Shown here one piece after another: positions 34,383 to 46,774 of a stretch of 64,000 nucleotides of DNA. The DNA comes from Dactylonectria macrodidyma (Eukaryota > Ascomycota > Sordariomycetes > Hypocreales > Nectriaceae), in assembly GCA_020744425.1 (NCBI GenBank), contig JAGMUV010000011.1, positions 1,178,001-1,242,000 of the forward strand, given 5' to 3'. The translations under genes were made by a program, and so were the position numbers. The notes beneath the pieces are model-generated. The model had not been told where the DNA came from. It did no database searches and saw only the letters and a program-made list of their open reading frames with translations. How positions within the stretch are numbered: the stretch's first letter is position 1; the number at the start of each line of letters is the position of its first letter.

Positions 34383-35692
34383 ATGGCTCTCCCACCACAT
34401 GTGAGCCTACTTATCTCGTGTGCGAGTGTTTGCTCTATCCTGATCCTCACCCGATGCGCTTATCGCGTCCTGTGTCGGTGCAAACGACATCCCCAATGCC
34501 ACCGACAATGGCAGGTTGACGATACCTACATGGCATTTGCCCTGCTGCCCCTCATTACACGCTCTGTGCTCATGGCATGGAGCTTTTCTCTCAATCCGGA
34601 TATGACGCATAGCCCAGCTACTTCGCAGGAGGCATCCAACGCTAGAAAGACTACCGAGGAACTCGATTTCGATCGCGAGCTGGCCTTGAAGTTGCTGATC
34701 CCTGTCCGCATCACTTACGCCCTGTTGTACGCTGCTCCCTGTCTATGAAGCTACACATCGTCTAATGCGCGCAGCCTCTGGTCGCTGAAGCTTTGCTTGC
34801 TGACCTTCTACTCCCGCTTCGTGAATCACCTGCGATGGGGCAAAATAGCTACCGCTATACTTTGGTGGACGATTATTCTTACATTTATCGGTGTTGTTAT
34901 CGCGACTTTGGCGGAATGCCAGCCGATGTCTCTGTTGGTTACTTCAACCCCTGCCAACGAGGCGTTAATTAACAAACTTGTAGATCATGGGTTATTATAC
35001 CTGATGACCAACGTATGTTTCGACACTTGACTGGAGGTCGGGATACTGACTTTGCCAGGGAACTTTTGCAGTCAAGGGGTGATCAATCTCCTAGTTATGG
35101 CCATTTCCAATGCTGTGACCGACATCGCACTTCTTATCCTACCCTTCCCTGTTCTCTTTCAGACGAGCCTTGACCGCAAAAAGTATGTGCACAAGACAAA
35201 GTGTGGGAGTGGAGGCTAACACATTGCGTTAGTAAACTTCAGCTGTCGCTTCTTTTTGGGATTGGCATCGTTGTTGTTGCTATTACCATCGTCCGCATTC
35301 CTCTGATCTTCATGTCATCCGTCACACAAAGTGCCCGGTCCCTGGTATGCTAAATCAAATATTGGTGCGACGCTAGCTAATTGTGTTCTCGACAGTGGGC
35401 ATCTGTCGAAATTGTCTGCGCCTGCATCGTCGCCAATGCAGCCTTCTTCTACGCGATTGTCAAAGACCTCCAATCCCGCAGCCATTCCCATGATAGCTCC
35501 AACAACATGCAGAGCGGAGAATTCTATATGCATAGTCTGCAATCTAGTTCCCGGCCGCCGGAAAGGCGGAAGAAGAGCGTAGCCCCAGTGGAGCAGATTG
35601 ATCTAGAGGATTCGCGGCCGCCGAGTGGGAACGGATCTGCTAATTCTCTATGGCATGGAGAGCATTCTCAAGTTACAGAACCTAAACTTTGA
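34383..35692 (+). CDS. PTH11-like/rhodopsin-domain membrane protein, frame conflict
   Basis: Five exons can be read: 34383-34726, 34775-35012, about 35059-35182, 35233-35344 and 35396-35692. The encoded segments align end to end as the fungal rhodopsin-domain family of seven-helix proteins: helices near LLISCASVCSILILT, ILWWTIILTFIGVVIATLA, INLLVMAISNAVTDIALLIL, LLFGIGIVVVAITIVRIP and VEIVCACIVANAAFFYAI, then a Ser-rich cytosolic tail. Some relatives act as PTH11-type receptors. At the second intron (GTATGT at 35013, CCAG ending 35058) the donor is in phase 0, but the next exon needs phase 1 to read NFCSQGVINLL. The canonical join therefore hits a stop after eight codons. Either an unusual splice or a one-base lesion exists; all other junctions close. 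Confidence 0.65.
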
Positions 35693-36430
35693 CCCTTGTT
35701 ATCTAATAATATAATACATAATTTTCATGCGTTAATTTGGGATTGTTCATTGCGTTTCCGTCAGGACTGGTCAAGTATGTGAAGCGTCAAGAAGGTATCC
35801 TATATAGTATTGTATAATTAAGCGAAAGCTCGAGGGAGAACAGGGGTTGGTCGTAACGCCTGCTTTCCTAGGAGAGAATCGCTATCCTGTCAGGCCAATT
35901 TCCTGTGTGAAACGGCCAATGGAAACCAGGAAGAACAAAATACGGTGCTGGCGGTTACTGTGGGAAAGGCACTTGATGATTGGTCTCGACACAGCGATTG
36001 GAGGGTAAAATTAGACTGATTTGGGGGCCAGGGTCGAAGAGCTAGGCTTGAACCTACGGGCAGTTCTGCGATGCCCGTGTTTAACTTTGACTTACTTTGA
36101 CTTCAGACGAGCAGCTAGACAAAGAACTTGTTATCTTGGGTATGTACAGAGCATCCGACTGGGTGGTCACATGGTGATATTTGGGATGCGGCCTGCAACG
36201 GCCGTGCCTCGGACTAGCCTGTACGGAGGGTGTATGTTAGCAGAGCGGTTAGGTACACTTACTGAGCGGTCGGCGTGTAATGTTAGGTAATAGTCAATGT
36301 ACGGTAATGCGTAGCAGTCAGAGTAGATTGAGGCAACCAAGTTGCATCGATAGCTGAGGAGCTGGTGTCCTAACGGCACCGATGATTCTGGCGAGCTTCT
36401 AACTCGCTATACTCATGCAGTTGTCTCTTA
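35693..36430. other. Intergenic, no supported feature
   Basis: This separates the PTH11-like gene from the amine oxidase relic. A tRNA B-box-like string on the minus strand near 36.05 kb does not fold into a T arm. Nothing else is seen. Confidence 0.4.
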
Positions 36431-38201
36431 CCAGGCCGATGAGAATCCATACTTTCAAATATTTTAGTTGGTCTGCTGCCAGTGGTAAATGGTACCGATA
36501 CTTAGGCACCCCTCAAGTATACCTTCGCTCGCAAAATGAGTGGTAAGTACGAAACTTGGACGCAGACTCAAATGGAATATTCTACGAAACAAAACGAGGA
36601 ATTCTGAACAACATATTAGAGCAGAGAGGTTCAGAAGCTTGATGGAAACTGGGATGGACCATAGGCCGAGACGGACAGGCAGGGACCGATTCCTCCTCTA
36701 GACACCATGGCTCATCTCGTTGCAACTACCCCGCAAGGTCCTAGATGTAGAAAGGAAGTATGTGGAGTGAATGGAATGGAACTTCTACATCGGCTTCAGT
36801 CGTGACACCGGCATGGCTCTTACGATGTTCAGTACAAAGGCCAGCGCATTCTCTACGAGCTTGGCCTCCAGAAAGCCCTGGACAACTATGCTGGAAGCGA
36901 CCCGATACATTCTCGCACGGCATATCCAGACACCTGCTATGGGTTCGGTCCTTTCGCATTCGGATTTCTCAATGTACATGGTTGTCCTGCGTATGTAACC
37001 TATCTCAACTCGAGTTTCTACGTGTCCGAGACGACGCAAACCCATCTGAATAGTATCTGTCTATTCGAGTTCGATGCCAACCACCTAATGGATCGACACA
37101 GCACCTCAGAGTATGTGGCGGCCACAAAGAATGTGTATTTCACGGTTCGATCTGTGTCGACTATCGGCAACTACGACTACATGTTTAGTTGCAGCTTCTT
37201 CATGGACGGCTCGATCACCGTCGAGGCTCGCGCGTCTGGGTACATCCGAGCAGCCTTTTTCGCAAAGAATCACCATTATCCATTCCAAATCCACGATCAG
37301 CTCTCTGGCTTATTGCATGACCATATGCCCAACTACAAGGCCGACTTTGATATCCTCGGGACGGAAAACACTGTTCAAAGCATGGGGAAAGTCCCCCACA
37401 ACACCACATATCCACCGTTAAGGGGCAAAGTGTTAAACACGATAAAATGGAACCGGTCATATATCGAGAACGAGGACGAAGGGTAGTTCAACTGGGGCTC
37501 CAATAATTACAAGCAGATTTTTGTGGTCAACCAGGATGAAAACAGCAAGCACGGCGAGTATCGAGGCTATCGCATTCTTCCATATCTTAGTGCATCACAT
37601 CTGATGGTTCAAAACTCTTCTGTCTTGAAAAACAGTGCCAAATGGGCTGAACACGACATCATGGTGTTTAAGCGGAAGGATAAGTAGCCCAGGAGCGCGC
37701 ACTCTCACAACAACCAGGACACAAAGACCCAGCCTGTAGACTTTTCCAAGTTCTATGATAGCGAGTCTGAACCAGACTGATTTGGTTTTTTGGGTTAATT
37801 TGGGCATTCACCATGTTCCCCATACAGTACATTTCCGTCGTACATAAAAACGCACTTGCTAAACGCTCTCATAGGGAGACTTGCCTACGACTGTATTTAC
37901 GACTGCTCATCCTAGAATTCAGTTCGTGCCAACAAACTATCTCGATATTGGGGCGAGTGTCGAAATGGCGAACATGGTGCGCACCAAGTACCAAGGTGGC
38001 GTCACCATGGACGTAATTAACTTCGGTGCTTATGATGGCACCTGTGATCTGGACTATGAACCTGCAGTTGTGGGCTTGTGGGAGCACAAGGGTGATGCTG
38101 TCGTCCGCAAGTTTCCATGTTCGCCGGATGATCCGTATTACCAAACAGGCTCCATTTCACAGGTTAATAGGACTACCAAGATTGACAGGACGGAACAATG
38201 A
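36430..38201 (+). pseudogene. Copper amine oxidase pseudogene
   Basis: Translated pieces in changing frames spell the catalytic domain of a primary-amine (tyramine-type) oxidase: NFYIGFSRDTGMAL, then YDVQYKGQRILYELGLQKAL, then YGFGPFAFGFLNVHGC, STIGNYDYMFS (NYD holds the Tyr that becomes topaquinone), GYIRAAFFAKNHHYPF, and HHVPHTG with copper-site histidines. Lesions are in-frame stops at 36503, 36662, 36768, 37484 and 37685, and frame changes at about 36745, 36818 and 37767. Two intron remnants with intact borders are visible (about 36543-36619 and 37802-37875). N-terminal domains are lost or unrecognisable. Such enzymes oxidise primary amines to aldehyde, NH3 and H2O2. It lies tail to tail with the tyrosinase gene. 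Confidence 0.9.
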
Positions 38202-38681
38202 ATCCACACTGAAGCATTTTGAATCCTAGCTGCATTAAACATTATAAATATTATCAGTAAGTCTACATAATTTGTACTTAGTTTCGGGGGACCGAGGGCT
38301 TAAGTGAGCAGAATAAACGTTGGTTAAACTCTCAGCGTGATTCGAATGCTTCAGTCCAGGATTCAGGAGTCTGAAAAGTGGTTCAATTCAGTAACTGATT
38401 GGCCATGATCCCAGGATAGTCCTGTGCAGGCATCCTTAGGGTGTGGGCAATTCAGTAGCTTGCTCGTGACTAGCACTAGAAAGATATTACAATGATATAA
38501 TGTCAACGAGAAGAAAGCATCCAAGGAGACCCATGAACACTGCTAGGCCCGATCTCAACCTCATATCGATCACACAAGGACGCCAAGACGGCTCTTGCTA
38601 GGGAGTAGTAATGACATAGGAAATCCAATTGATGCTTGCAGACAACTCCCATTTTTACATTCACCTTTCCGACATAATAAA

Positions 38682-40706
38682 TTAATTGGTCACGGGCGGC
38701 TTAATCTTCTTCTTTGGCACTGTGACGGTCTCAGAGTCGGTGTACTTCGTGAGTTGGTCACTGCTGTCAGGAGTTACGACGTTCGCGTTCTCCAGCGTAA
38801 TCTTCAAGCTGGGGACTTCGGAAAGAGGCTGTTCCACTCCATCGTGCTAATATGCGTCGTTAGTTTCCTGATTCCGCCGCTGTAGTTTAGGCAGGAAGAC
38901 TTACCCCAGTGATGCTGACCCGAAGGCCGGCTAGAATGTCATTGACGACTCCCTTGGGCTCCTCGCCGGCCACCTCATCCGGGTCGGCGGCTCTATCGAG
39001 AGAAAACTTTCCGTTGAAGGGTCCGGACGCTGGGAGCATCAGGACGATGAAGTTGCCGACATTTGTGGTGTTGACAAAGAGGCCGATGGAGCACGGGCGG
39101 TTGAGCTCCTCCACCTGGACGTTGATCTGCGCAAAGTATCGCGTCAAGTCGCCGTCGGCACGCTTCTCCTCCGATCGCTTCGTCTTCCTCGTGCCGGCAG
39201 GGCCGTAGAGCGAGTTGATGAGGGCCGTGGCATCCCTCGTCAACTGGGAGGCGCTCTTCTTGTTGTAGTCGAGCGTCTCATATGTGTATCCGAAGGACTT
39301 GATGCTGGATACGGAGTTGGGTGTATGGAACGTGCCAGCAGAGGCGAAGAAGGGCTGCAGAGGAGAGTTGGGAGTGATGGTGGTTCCTTCGCGGGTGTTG
39401 AATCGAGCGCTTCCTCGGTAGGAGCGGGTGAAGGTTGCCTGGTTGGGTCGAATGAATTGCCAGTAGGCCCAAAGTCGATCGATATTGGTGTGATGCAGCA
39501 TGCTGGGTTACGAGTTAGTCACTGTACCATCGCCTAGCAACTCGGACTTACAATAGCGGATCAAACGCGGCAAAGTCGGCATCGACAAACTGATATCCGC
39601 ACGCGCCATCCCAGTGGATAGAGTTGTGAATTTGCTCTAGACTAATACCGGTACTGCCAGTTGACGCAAACTCGTCAAAGGTAGTCGAGGATGTAAAAGC
39701 ATCATACTAGAATGCTGATTAGCATGCGCTCCAACGACATTGGAGACGGCGTATACTCACCACCCACTGCTTGTAGGAGCGCGACCCGATGAGGCCGTTG
39801 GCAGAGCTGGGATAGCTCTGAGGGGACAAGCAGCGGTAGATGCGCGGGCGGTTCTCAGGCTCGTCGAAGGTTCCGAATTGGCCATTGAGGGCTCCCTGGG
39901 GGAAGGAGTATCCGGCGAGCGGGTTGGCGACTGATTGAGTCTTCAGGCCGCTGCCGTTGGGGACTTGGACGTTGTACGACTTTTGGACGGTGGCCTGGGG
40001 CACAGCTAGGGTGCGGGCCCAGTCCCAGTATGGTGATCGAAGTGTCTGGGCAGCTGCGACGTACTTAGCACGGTGTGCCGTAGGATACTGGTTGGCGAGT
40101 TTAAGAGCAATCTCGACGAGGCGTTGCTGTGATGCTGTTAGGCTTGTTTGGGCAGTCTTGGTCAGGGATGTCATGTACCTCAAATAGAACCGTGTACGGT
40201 CGGTGCCACGGCAAGAAGAGGTTTTCCTGTACATTTTGTCAATAACCAAAGGCAACAGTAACATATTGATGCACTTACGCCGTGCGGGCAATATCCCTCC
40301 CAGCCGTTGGAGGTTCCTGCGCCGGCGCCATTCCACTCGATGTAGGGCTTGCCGTGGATACCTGGACATGTTAGTACATTCGAGAAAACTGAACAACACA
40401 GGGACGTCATACCGGAGATCTGGAAATAGGACAGCTGGTTCGTGGCAGCCGTCTTCTGCATTTCAAGCAAAGCGCGAATATAGAGGTCCCTATCGTCAAG
40501 TGAGCATGAGGTGTGATAGACATGGACGATGATGGCAAGGCGATGTACCATTGAGGGCCGCGGACCGCGAACATGTAGTCGATGTTTCGTCGAATCGGGA
40601 CGTCTGCGCCAGCGGCAACCTTGACTCCAGTGATGGGGTAAGTCTGAGCCGCGACTAACGACGCTCCGCAGAGCGCCGTGACAAGCTGGGGGAGTCCAAA
40701 CAACAT
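38682..40706 (-). CDS. Secreted tyrosinase
   Basis: Eight exons on the minus strand (40706-40549, 40489-40413, 40361-40279, 40226-40179, 40126-39761, 39706-39552, 39502-38905, 38846-38682) close in phase and encode 549 residues. A signal peptide (MLFGLPQLVTALCGASLVAA) is present. The CuA region has GYCPHG, whose Cys-x-His can form the thioether, and LFLPWHRPYTVLFE. CuB has IHNSIHWDG and FMLHHTNIDRLWAYWQ. The C-terminal domain carries FGYTYETLDY and a Lys-Arg-rich linker (RKTKRSEEKRADG) before the lid-like domain. It oxidises monophenols and diphenols to quinones outside the cell, in pigment or defence chemistry. An intron of 52 nt (40178-40127) resolves what otherwise looks like a frameshift between PWHRPY and QQRLVEIALKL. 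Confidence 0.92.
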
Positions 40707-43700
40707 GGTGAAGCTCTTGGATACGTGACAAGAAGCTGTTCAGGCCTGACGCGGTCCAAAGGGGCGCGAAAGCATGGGGGAGGAACGATATTGTTATATC
40801 TCCCACTAGCATCGACTACCTCCCCAGCACCCACGACCGTGCCATATACTTAGCCCGCGAATGGGTAGCCTGCTAGCTGCTAGTACATAGTAAAGCCACG
40901 CTCTGGTTTTCGACCAGCTTGCCAGGCGCCGATCGGGTGGTCTAGTTCTCTGGCCGGCGCAAACAAAGAAAGGTGCAATACCCGGTGAAGCGGGTATCTC
41001 GGAGCTGTATTGGAGGCGACCCTGACAGGAAACCAATAACGTCACTGATTTAGGCCTAGACGCGGTTCCATTCTGATCTAAAGTCAGAGCAGAGGGCGTG
41101 CGCCGGAAATATGACTGTGTGTGCGCCAATGGCTGAAGAGCCCGAAGAGGAGACCTGTGAGCTGTAATTAGAACGACCAGAGACGCCTCAGGTAGGTAGG
41201 CGGGCGAATGAGGCTGCATGATGGCTTCTTGCCTTGTTGGATCAGCTCCTCAGCCGCTCTGCCGTTCTACCCCAGAAGCAGGCACAATGGGCCAGCATTA
41301 GCGGCTGGGCGTCAATGGTCCAACGGTGGCTCCAGCCAGCCAGGGTCGCGCAGGGTGAGTCAATGACACATAGCGACACAAAGACTGGCTCAGAGAGGTT
41401 GAGAGCATCATACTTCGTCGTGCCCAACGGCCCTCGAAAAAGCATGCCGGACGCCACGGGGCGAAATGCAAATGTTATGCTTGGCCCGTTGCTTTGGGTT
41501 TGCAGCTGGAATACGAGGTAGGGCTGCTGCGCGGTCAGCAATATTGTGCCCGACAAGCATCATTTGTGCCCTCTTGGTCCCCTCTTTGCTCTTTGCCCCT
41601 CCCTATTCATGTCGAATTACGAGGGGAAATGACTTGAGAATTACGGCGAGCCTAGACGCCATGCAGCGGTTAGCGCAGCCCCCGGGCAACCCATTCCACC
41701 GCCAGAGGCGTCACTTAGATCGACTTAGCGGGTGAAGCTAGATCTGTTTTCTGGGAGTCCAGAACACCTATTGAGACGCTGAAAGGGGGCGCTGGGTCTT
41801 GCAAGGGGCAATCTCTTCGATTATGCAACGGCGAGGCGCCAAACTCGACCCATCATCAGCCAAATTCGTCGGGCGATACGCTGAGACGGGTAAACGGAAA
41901 ACGCCATGGTATCTCGGTTCGTCCGACAGAGCAAAAAAAAAACAGTCCGACAGAGCCGCCAATATCGTACACTTCCCGATCCCGATCAAAGGCCAGCAAA
42001 TGTTGTCCCAAAGCTGAAATGCAATGCAGGCGTGACCTGGCACCAGTGATCAGTGAGGGATCAGTGAGGGATCAGTGAGGGGGACATAAACATAGCCAGC
42101 GCCACGGCGCAACTGAGACAATGATCAACGGGGGGTGAGCGGCACTCGCACACTCTCAGCATGCATTCGAAATGCACCTCGTCCCACCCGAGATGGAGGT
42201 GCCATGCCACATGGAGGGCAGAGGAGGGGTAATATTGGCCATCGAGGTGCTTTTTTGACTTCCCCCCGACTCCCGGAGATCGGATTGAGGCGTTGGCCAG
42301 CTGAGCAAAGACATTGGCTGATCCCAATTCAGCGTTCCGTATCCAGTTTTGGAATCGTTCCCTGATCTGACTGCTCAGACTTCATCTTCAACCACATTCA
42401 CCGTCCATAGTACAATTAGCCCACCGCAATGGACCGGAGCTAGTCTTCCGACTTCCGGGCACTAATGTCGGAGTTGCATGCAGGCACAAGCGTAGGACGT
42501 GTCGGCCATTTTTGGGTCCCATTTTCTGCCACATCTACCGCATTGGGTTACAATGCAGGTCGTATTCCCAAGATCCTCCGGTTTTCGTCGGCATGTGCTA
42601 CATCGTGTTCTCGTACTGGTCCTGGACTGTCATGAACTTTCCATCAACCACTACGTAAGAACTTTGACAGTATTGACAACCGCGCTGACGGTGTTGCGTG
42701 TTTATCGCAGTCCACAATGGGTTCGTGAGAGTGTTGATGCTTAATCTGTACTCTGGACACAGCCATATAAGCTTATTAACACCACTGTATGATACAAACA
42801 CAACCATGAGATACCGTTAAAGTCGGAGACACCATCTTTGACTCTGTCAGAGCTCGGCAAGTCATTAGTCTCTGCAGTCCATGTGCTTGAAAATGCTTAT
42901 TTATGGATCTAAACAACCAATAGCCGAAAGCGAAAGGGTAGACAAGGGCGAGCAGCTGGGCCAGAAAAAAGCTTGTTTCTAGCTAGCATTTCTGGCATCC
43001 GCTGGACCTAGGTGGCAGGTGCCCTTCGTGTGGATTGGAGGTAACGACTAACAAATAGACCAAGAAGTGCCATGGCGTCATGAACCCTTTTCAGCTCCGT
43101 CAAATACGACACATCACTCGCTATTATGATGACTGCATGCAGAAACAAGCGTGCATCGCTGCCTCGGGGCTAGTCTGGATAGTTAAGTGATCCCCTCACG
43201 TTCTTTTCAGTAGGATCTGCCGGAAAGACGGAATCTTACAGGTTGCACCTCCTCAACTGTGAGGGGTTTCCAGGAACTTGCATCAGAACTGACGAAATAC
43301 TAAGCCTTGGCTGAAGTTCTCGACCCAACGATAACATAAACAGGCAAGCGTAATGCGAGCCAAGACGTTGCTGACCTGTTCCGACTCGTACAGGTAAGCC
43401 GTGCAGAACCAAAGATCGCCTTGCCTGGTCAGCTCGTAACCGACCAGCCATATGTTCCCCGATTGTGTTGGCATGCTATTAAGTAATATGTACGCAGCAA
43501 ACCACGATATTCTCGTCGGAACTGACTCCGTCGGCCAAAGAATTGCCGTGTAGTACAAGGTCCGCCAGGTGCCAGCACATCCCGAGCTCTCATCGGGCTG
43601 ACGGCCAAGTTGCAGCGGGGTTCCTCGGGGACTTATTGCTAATTTCGATCATGACGGTTGGCTGACACTCACTGGCCAAGATTGTGGCCGTGGCTGAGCA

Positions 43701-44725
43701 AGTCTTCAAGGTCTCCACGCTCCGAGTGGCTTCAGCCCTGGTTTGCCTAAGGCCGTAGTAACTCTCAACCTCAGGCAGGTTTTACCAAGTATTCTAACCA
43801 ACTTTAGACTCCTTGGTTAGCTATGGAGCAGTACGAAGAGGCGAAACTTCAAATGAGTAATGACGTTTGTCGACTTAAGGCCAACCCACAGATCAACTAA
43901 ATCCCGTATGACGGCCTTGAAGCCAGGACTTCGCTGACGGCGGGGAACTTAGGCTACGAGACTAGAAGCCCTCGCCCTACGACATGTGAGAAGTACAATC
44001 TAGCTGGATCGCATATACAAGAGGTGGCAAGCTGGAAGGGAAGTCTCCGAGATTCAATATCGAACACCATGACATCGTTCTTCTCAAGCTTTGGGCGCTG
44101 CTCAGTGTCTACCACATCTCTGCCCAGCCATTACCCCACTTATCCTGAAGCATTATTTGAGAGTATGTAATAGAAGCATTCGGAGTTCAGGTAAGCCAAT
44201 TAATGAGAAGGCGCATGTCTAAGATTTAAGCAGGTATAGAGGTGAACAGAGAATGCGTAGTCTAGGAGGCTCTCCCATGCGCAAGAAATGAAGCAAGTCG
44301 GATCATTTGAAGGATGCACCAAATATCTAAGCCCGAATAGTATCGAATGCGAGCACGAGAGCGAGACGACAAGGATTTGTCATGAACAAGGAAAAAGCTA
44401 GACATGGTTGACTTTCAATGAAAGCTATTTCACTGAAAATGCAACTCAACACGCTAAGAATTGAAGACACGCCAGTGCATTAAGAGATGAAACTGAGAGA
44501 TGCGAGGCTGTTTTCAGAACTCATTCTTCATGGCAATGGATCTGCCAACTTTCAGCATCAACCAAGATCAAAGTCAACCGGCGCTAGAACGTCATGAGTG
44601 GGGCAATCGCCCCTCTCTCCTGATGTTGCGAAATATCCCTCGACCTCGAGTCGCTTCTCTGATTTTTAGGACTCTGAACAAAATAATCATCGAAAAACTC
44701 TTGCCTTGGCATAGAAATCGCTACG
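40707..44725. other. Intergenic, 4 kb, no supported gene
   Basis: No frame shows a family signature. A minus frame at 43283-43558 has protein-like composition with aromatic residues (WFAAYILLNS, LWFCTAYLYES) and might be a relic, but nothing extends it. A threefold 11-bp repeat lies at 42049-42081. Confidence 0.4.
42049..42081. repeat. 11-bp tandem repeat, three copies
   Basis: The unit ATCAGTGAGGG occurs three times in a row without change. It is too short to imply function. Confidence 0.8.
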
Positions 44726-45676
44726 ATGTCGGACATGAATGCCACCACGCCTCGCGTCTTCATTGTTCGCCATGGTACGTTTGCCTAAGCACTTGGTGGT
44801 ACGCCTCCCCGATACTGACAGAATCGCAGGAGAAACGGAATGGGCCAAGAATGGCCGCTTCACTGGAAAGACGGACATTGAACTCACCCCGAACGGAGTA
44901 AATCAGGTTTCAAGTACCGCGAGACAGCTTGTAGGCCACCGCAGACTCCTTGATCCAGCCACAGTAGCTCGCGTTTGGGTCAGCCCACGAAAGCGAGCAC
45001 AGCAGACCTTTCAGATTCTGTTTGGAGCCGACAGTGGTAGCGATAGAGTCGCTACCATTGAGAAAGACAAGGTCACTCTCACAGAAGACATTGCGGAGTG
45101 GCACTACGGCGATTACGAGGGTCTCAAGATCCATGAGATCAGGGCACTCAGGAACGAGAGAGGATTGGACACCGACGCGGCATGGAACATCTGGAAAGAT
45201 GGATGTGAGGGCGGCGAGTGAGAAGACACCACCTGTCATATGAGATTCGGCTGTTCGAATGAACTGACTTGGATGCAGATCAGCGCAGGAGGTATCCGAC
45301 AGACTGGATAGGTTGATCTCGCAGATTCGTGATGTACAGCGACCTTACATGAATGGCGAAGCACATGCTGATGTTGCTCTGGTAAGAGTCTCACGGGAAT
45401 TATGAATTTTTCTCGTCTTCCAAGTTCTGACTGTTAGCTTGTAGGTCGCACATGGCCATATCCTTCGCGCATTCGTCAAGAGATGGCTAGGCTACCCCCT
45501 CGACATGCCATTGGAAATGATGCTTGAACCCGGAGCTATTGGAATCCTTAGGTTCGTATTGACGTTTTGAAGATTGGCGACGAATAAAACTGACCATAAG
45601 CCACAGCTATAAGAACAAGAACATAAACGAGCCGGCCTTCTCTGTTGGGCTTGCGCTGCCACCTCTAGAGGGATGA
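44726..45676 (+). CDS. Histidine phosphatase, Shb17-like
   Basis: Five exons (44726-44774, 44830-45217, 45279-45381, 45445-45551, 45607-45676) close in phase and give 238 residues. The phosphohistidine motif is VFIVRHGETEWAKNGRFTG, split by the first intron. The acidic catalytic block LTEDIAEWHYGDYEGLK and the second His in VAHGHILRAF complete the site. WNIWKDGCEGGES matches the segment found in yeast Shb17, sedoheptulose-1,7-bisphosphatase of the riboneogenesis branch. The protein is shorter than Shb17, lacking most of the insert before the C-terminal GAIGILSYKNKNINEPA. The likely substrate is a sugar bisphosphate in the cytosol, but other phosphosugars are possible. The fold call is firm; the substrate is inferred. 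Confidence 0.85.
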
Positions 45677-46774
45677 AGAGAGTGAATATGATGAAGGATA
45701 GTTGTAGATGAATAATTTCGGGTTACTTACTAGACAAGACCAGACATTGAACTATCAATGATCCAACTACTTCTGGAGGTAACTTGGGATTTTAAATAAG
45801 AATTTCATCGCAGCCGTTTCTAGACAACTCATATTTCACAGCCAATTACGACAGATTACAGTAGGTCCATATATACGATGGTGAATACCTAGTATTTCAA
45901 GTGAAATTGGAAAATCAAACGAAACCAATAAGCTAGCCGCCACAGCTACCAGCTGTCGCGAGTGTCAGTGATAGGGTAGCTGGCATGATCAACCATGCCA
46001 CGACCCCTGGTGCAATTCTTTAACCGGCAGTTAAATGGTGCTCTGGCCTTTTAGTTCAAAATAATGGGTGTAGTTTGTAACGCAAAACAATCGGAGAGAA
46101 CAGGAGGCACTACTGTTCGGATCTTTCCCGCTTGGTGAGGCTAGTTTACGCTGGAGTAAGATGGGAAGCGGACCAGATTATGAGGCCTTTGGGCTTATCA
46201 GTCCCAAAGCAGAATCAGAAGCGCGGCGTTTGGCTTTCGAAATCCCAACAGAGAATAGTTTCAGGACAAGAGAGCACACCCTTAAATTAAATAAGTGGAT
46301 ATAAGTCCACCGCGAAGCACCCGATTTAAGTCGGGTATTTTTTAGCGTGTTTACAAGTAGACCGCTGTCACTTTATCGAACTGGGCGCTGTCCGTTGCTC
46401 ATCAATGGCTAGCGAAGATGTGGAGAGGGATTTATGCTGTCTTCTGCTTAGCCTCTATGACTTTCGAGGACATGTAGGTTGCAGCCACAACCATTTGCGC
46501 TTGCATTGTTTTCTGGTCCAGTGTTGCCAAAATAAACCAACGTAACTGCCTGATGGTAACCCGCGAGGCTGCATTCCGTGTAGAAGAATTTGGGCTGTGC
46601 CTGTCGTTGGTCATCTTCGCGAGTTGCATGCAAGTACCTGGAGGTAGTGGACCCCTTTGCTGAATATGGCGCCGCGTTAGTCTCATTACGTTGTGATTGA
46701 ATATTCTGCAGGTTTTGGCACATAATCGATCAATCTGGTCATCCCCGCAGCCTACTCCAAGTTCATTTTCCCGT
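45677..46774. other. Intergenic, upstream of kinase-ankyrin gene
   Basis: Minus-strand frames at about 46.43-46.79 kb show no recognisable family. No RNA gene or element is seen. Confidence 0.4.

Noticed and set aside
36030..36075. tRNA B-box-like string on the minus strand
   Set aside because: The flanking bases do not form a T stem and no acceptor or D arm can be found.
40127..40178. Apparent frameshift in the tyrosinase between PWHRPY and QQRLVEIA
   Set aside because: A 52-nt GTACAT...ACAG intron with a CCTAACAG branch restores the frame exactly, so the gene is intact.
42049..42081. Threefold ATCAGTGAGGG repeat as a CRISPR-like or regulatory array
   Set aside because: No spacers, only 33 bp, and the organism is eukaryotic; simple tandem slippage explains it.
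43283..43558. 91-codon minus frame with membrane-like aromatic residues
   Set aside because: Composition is suggestive but nothing extends it on either side; not enough to call a gene or relic.
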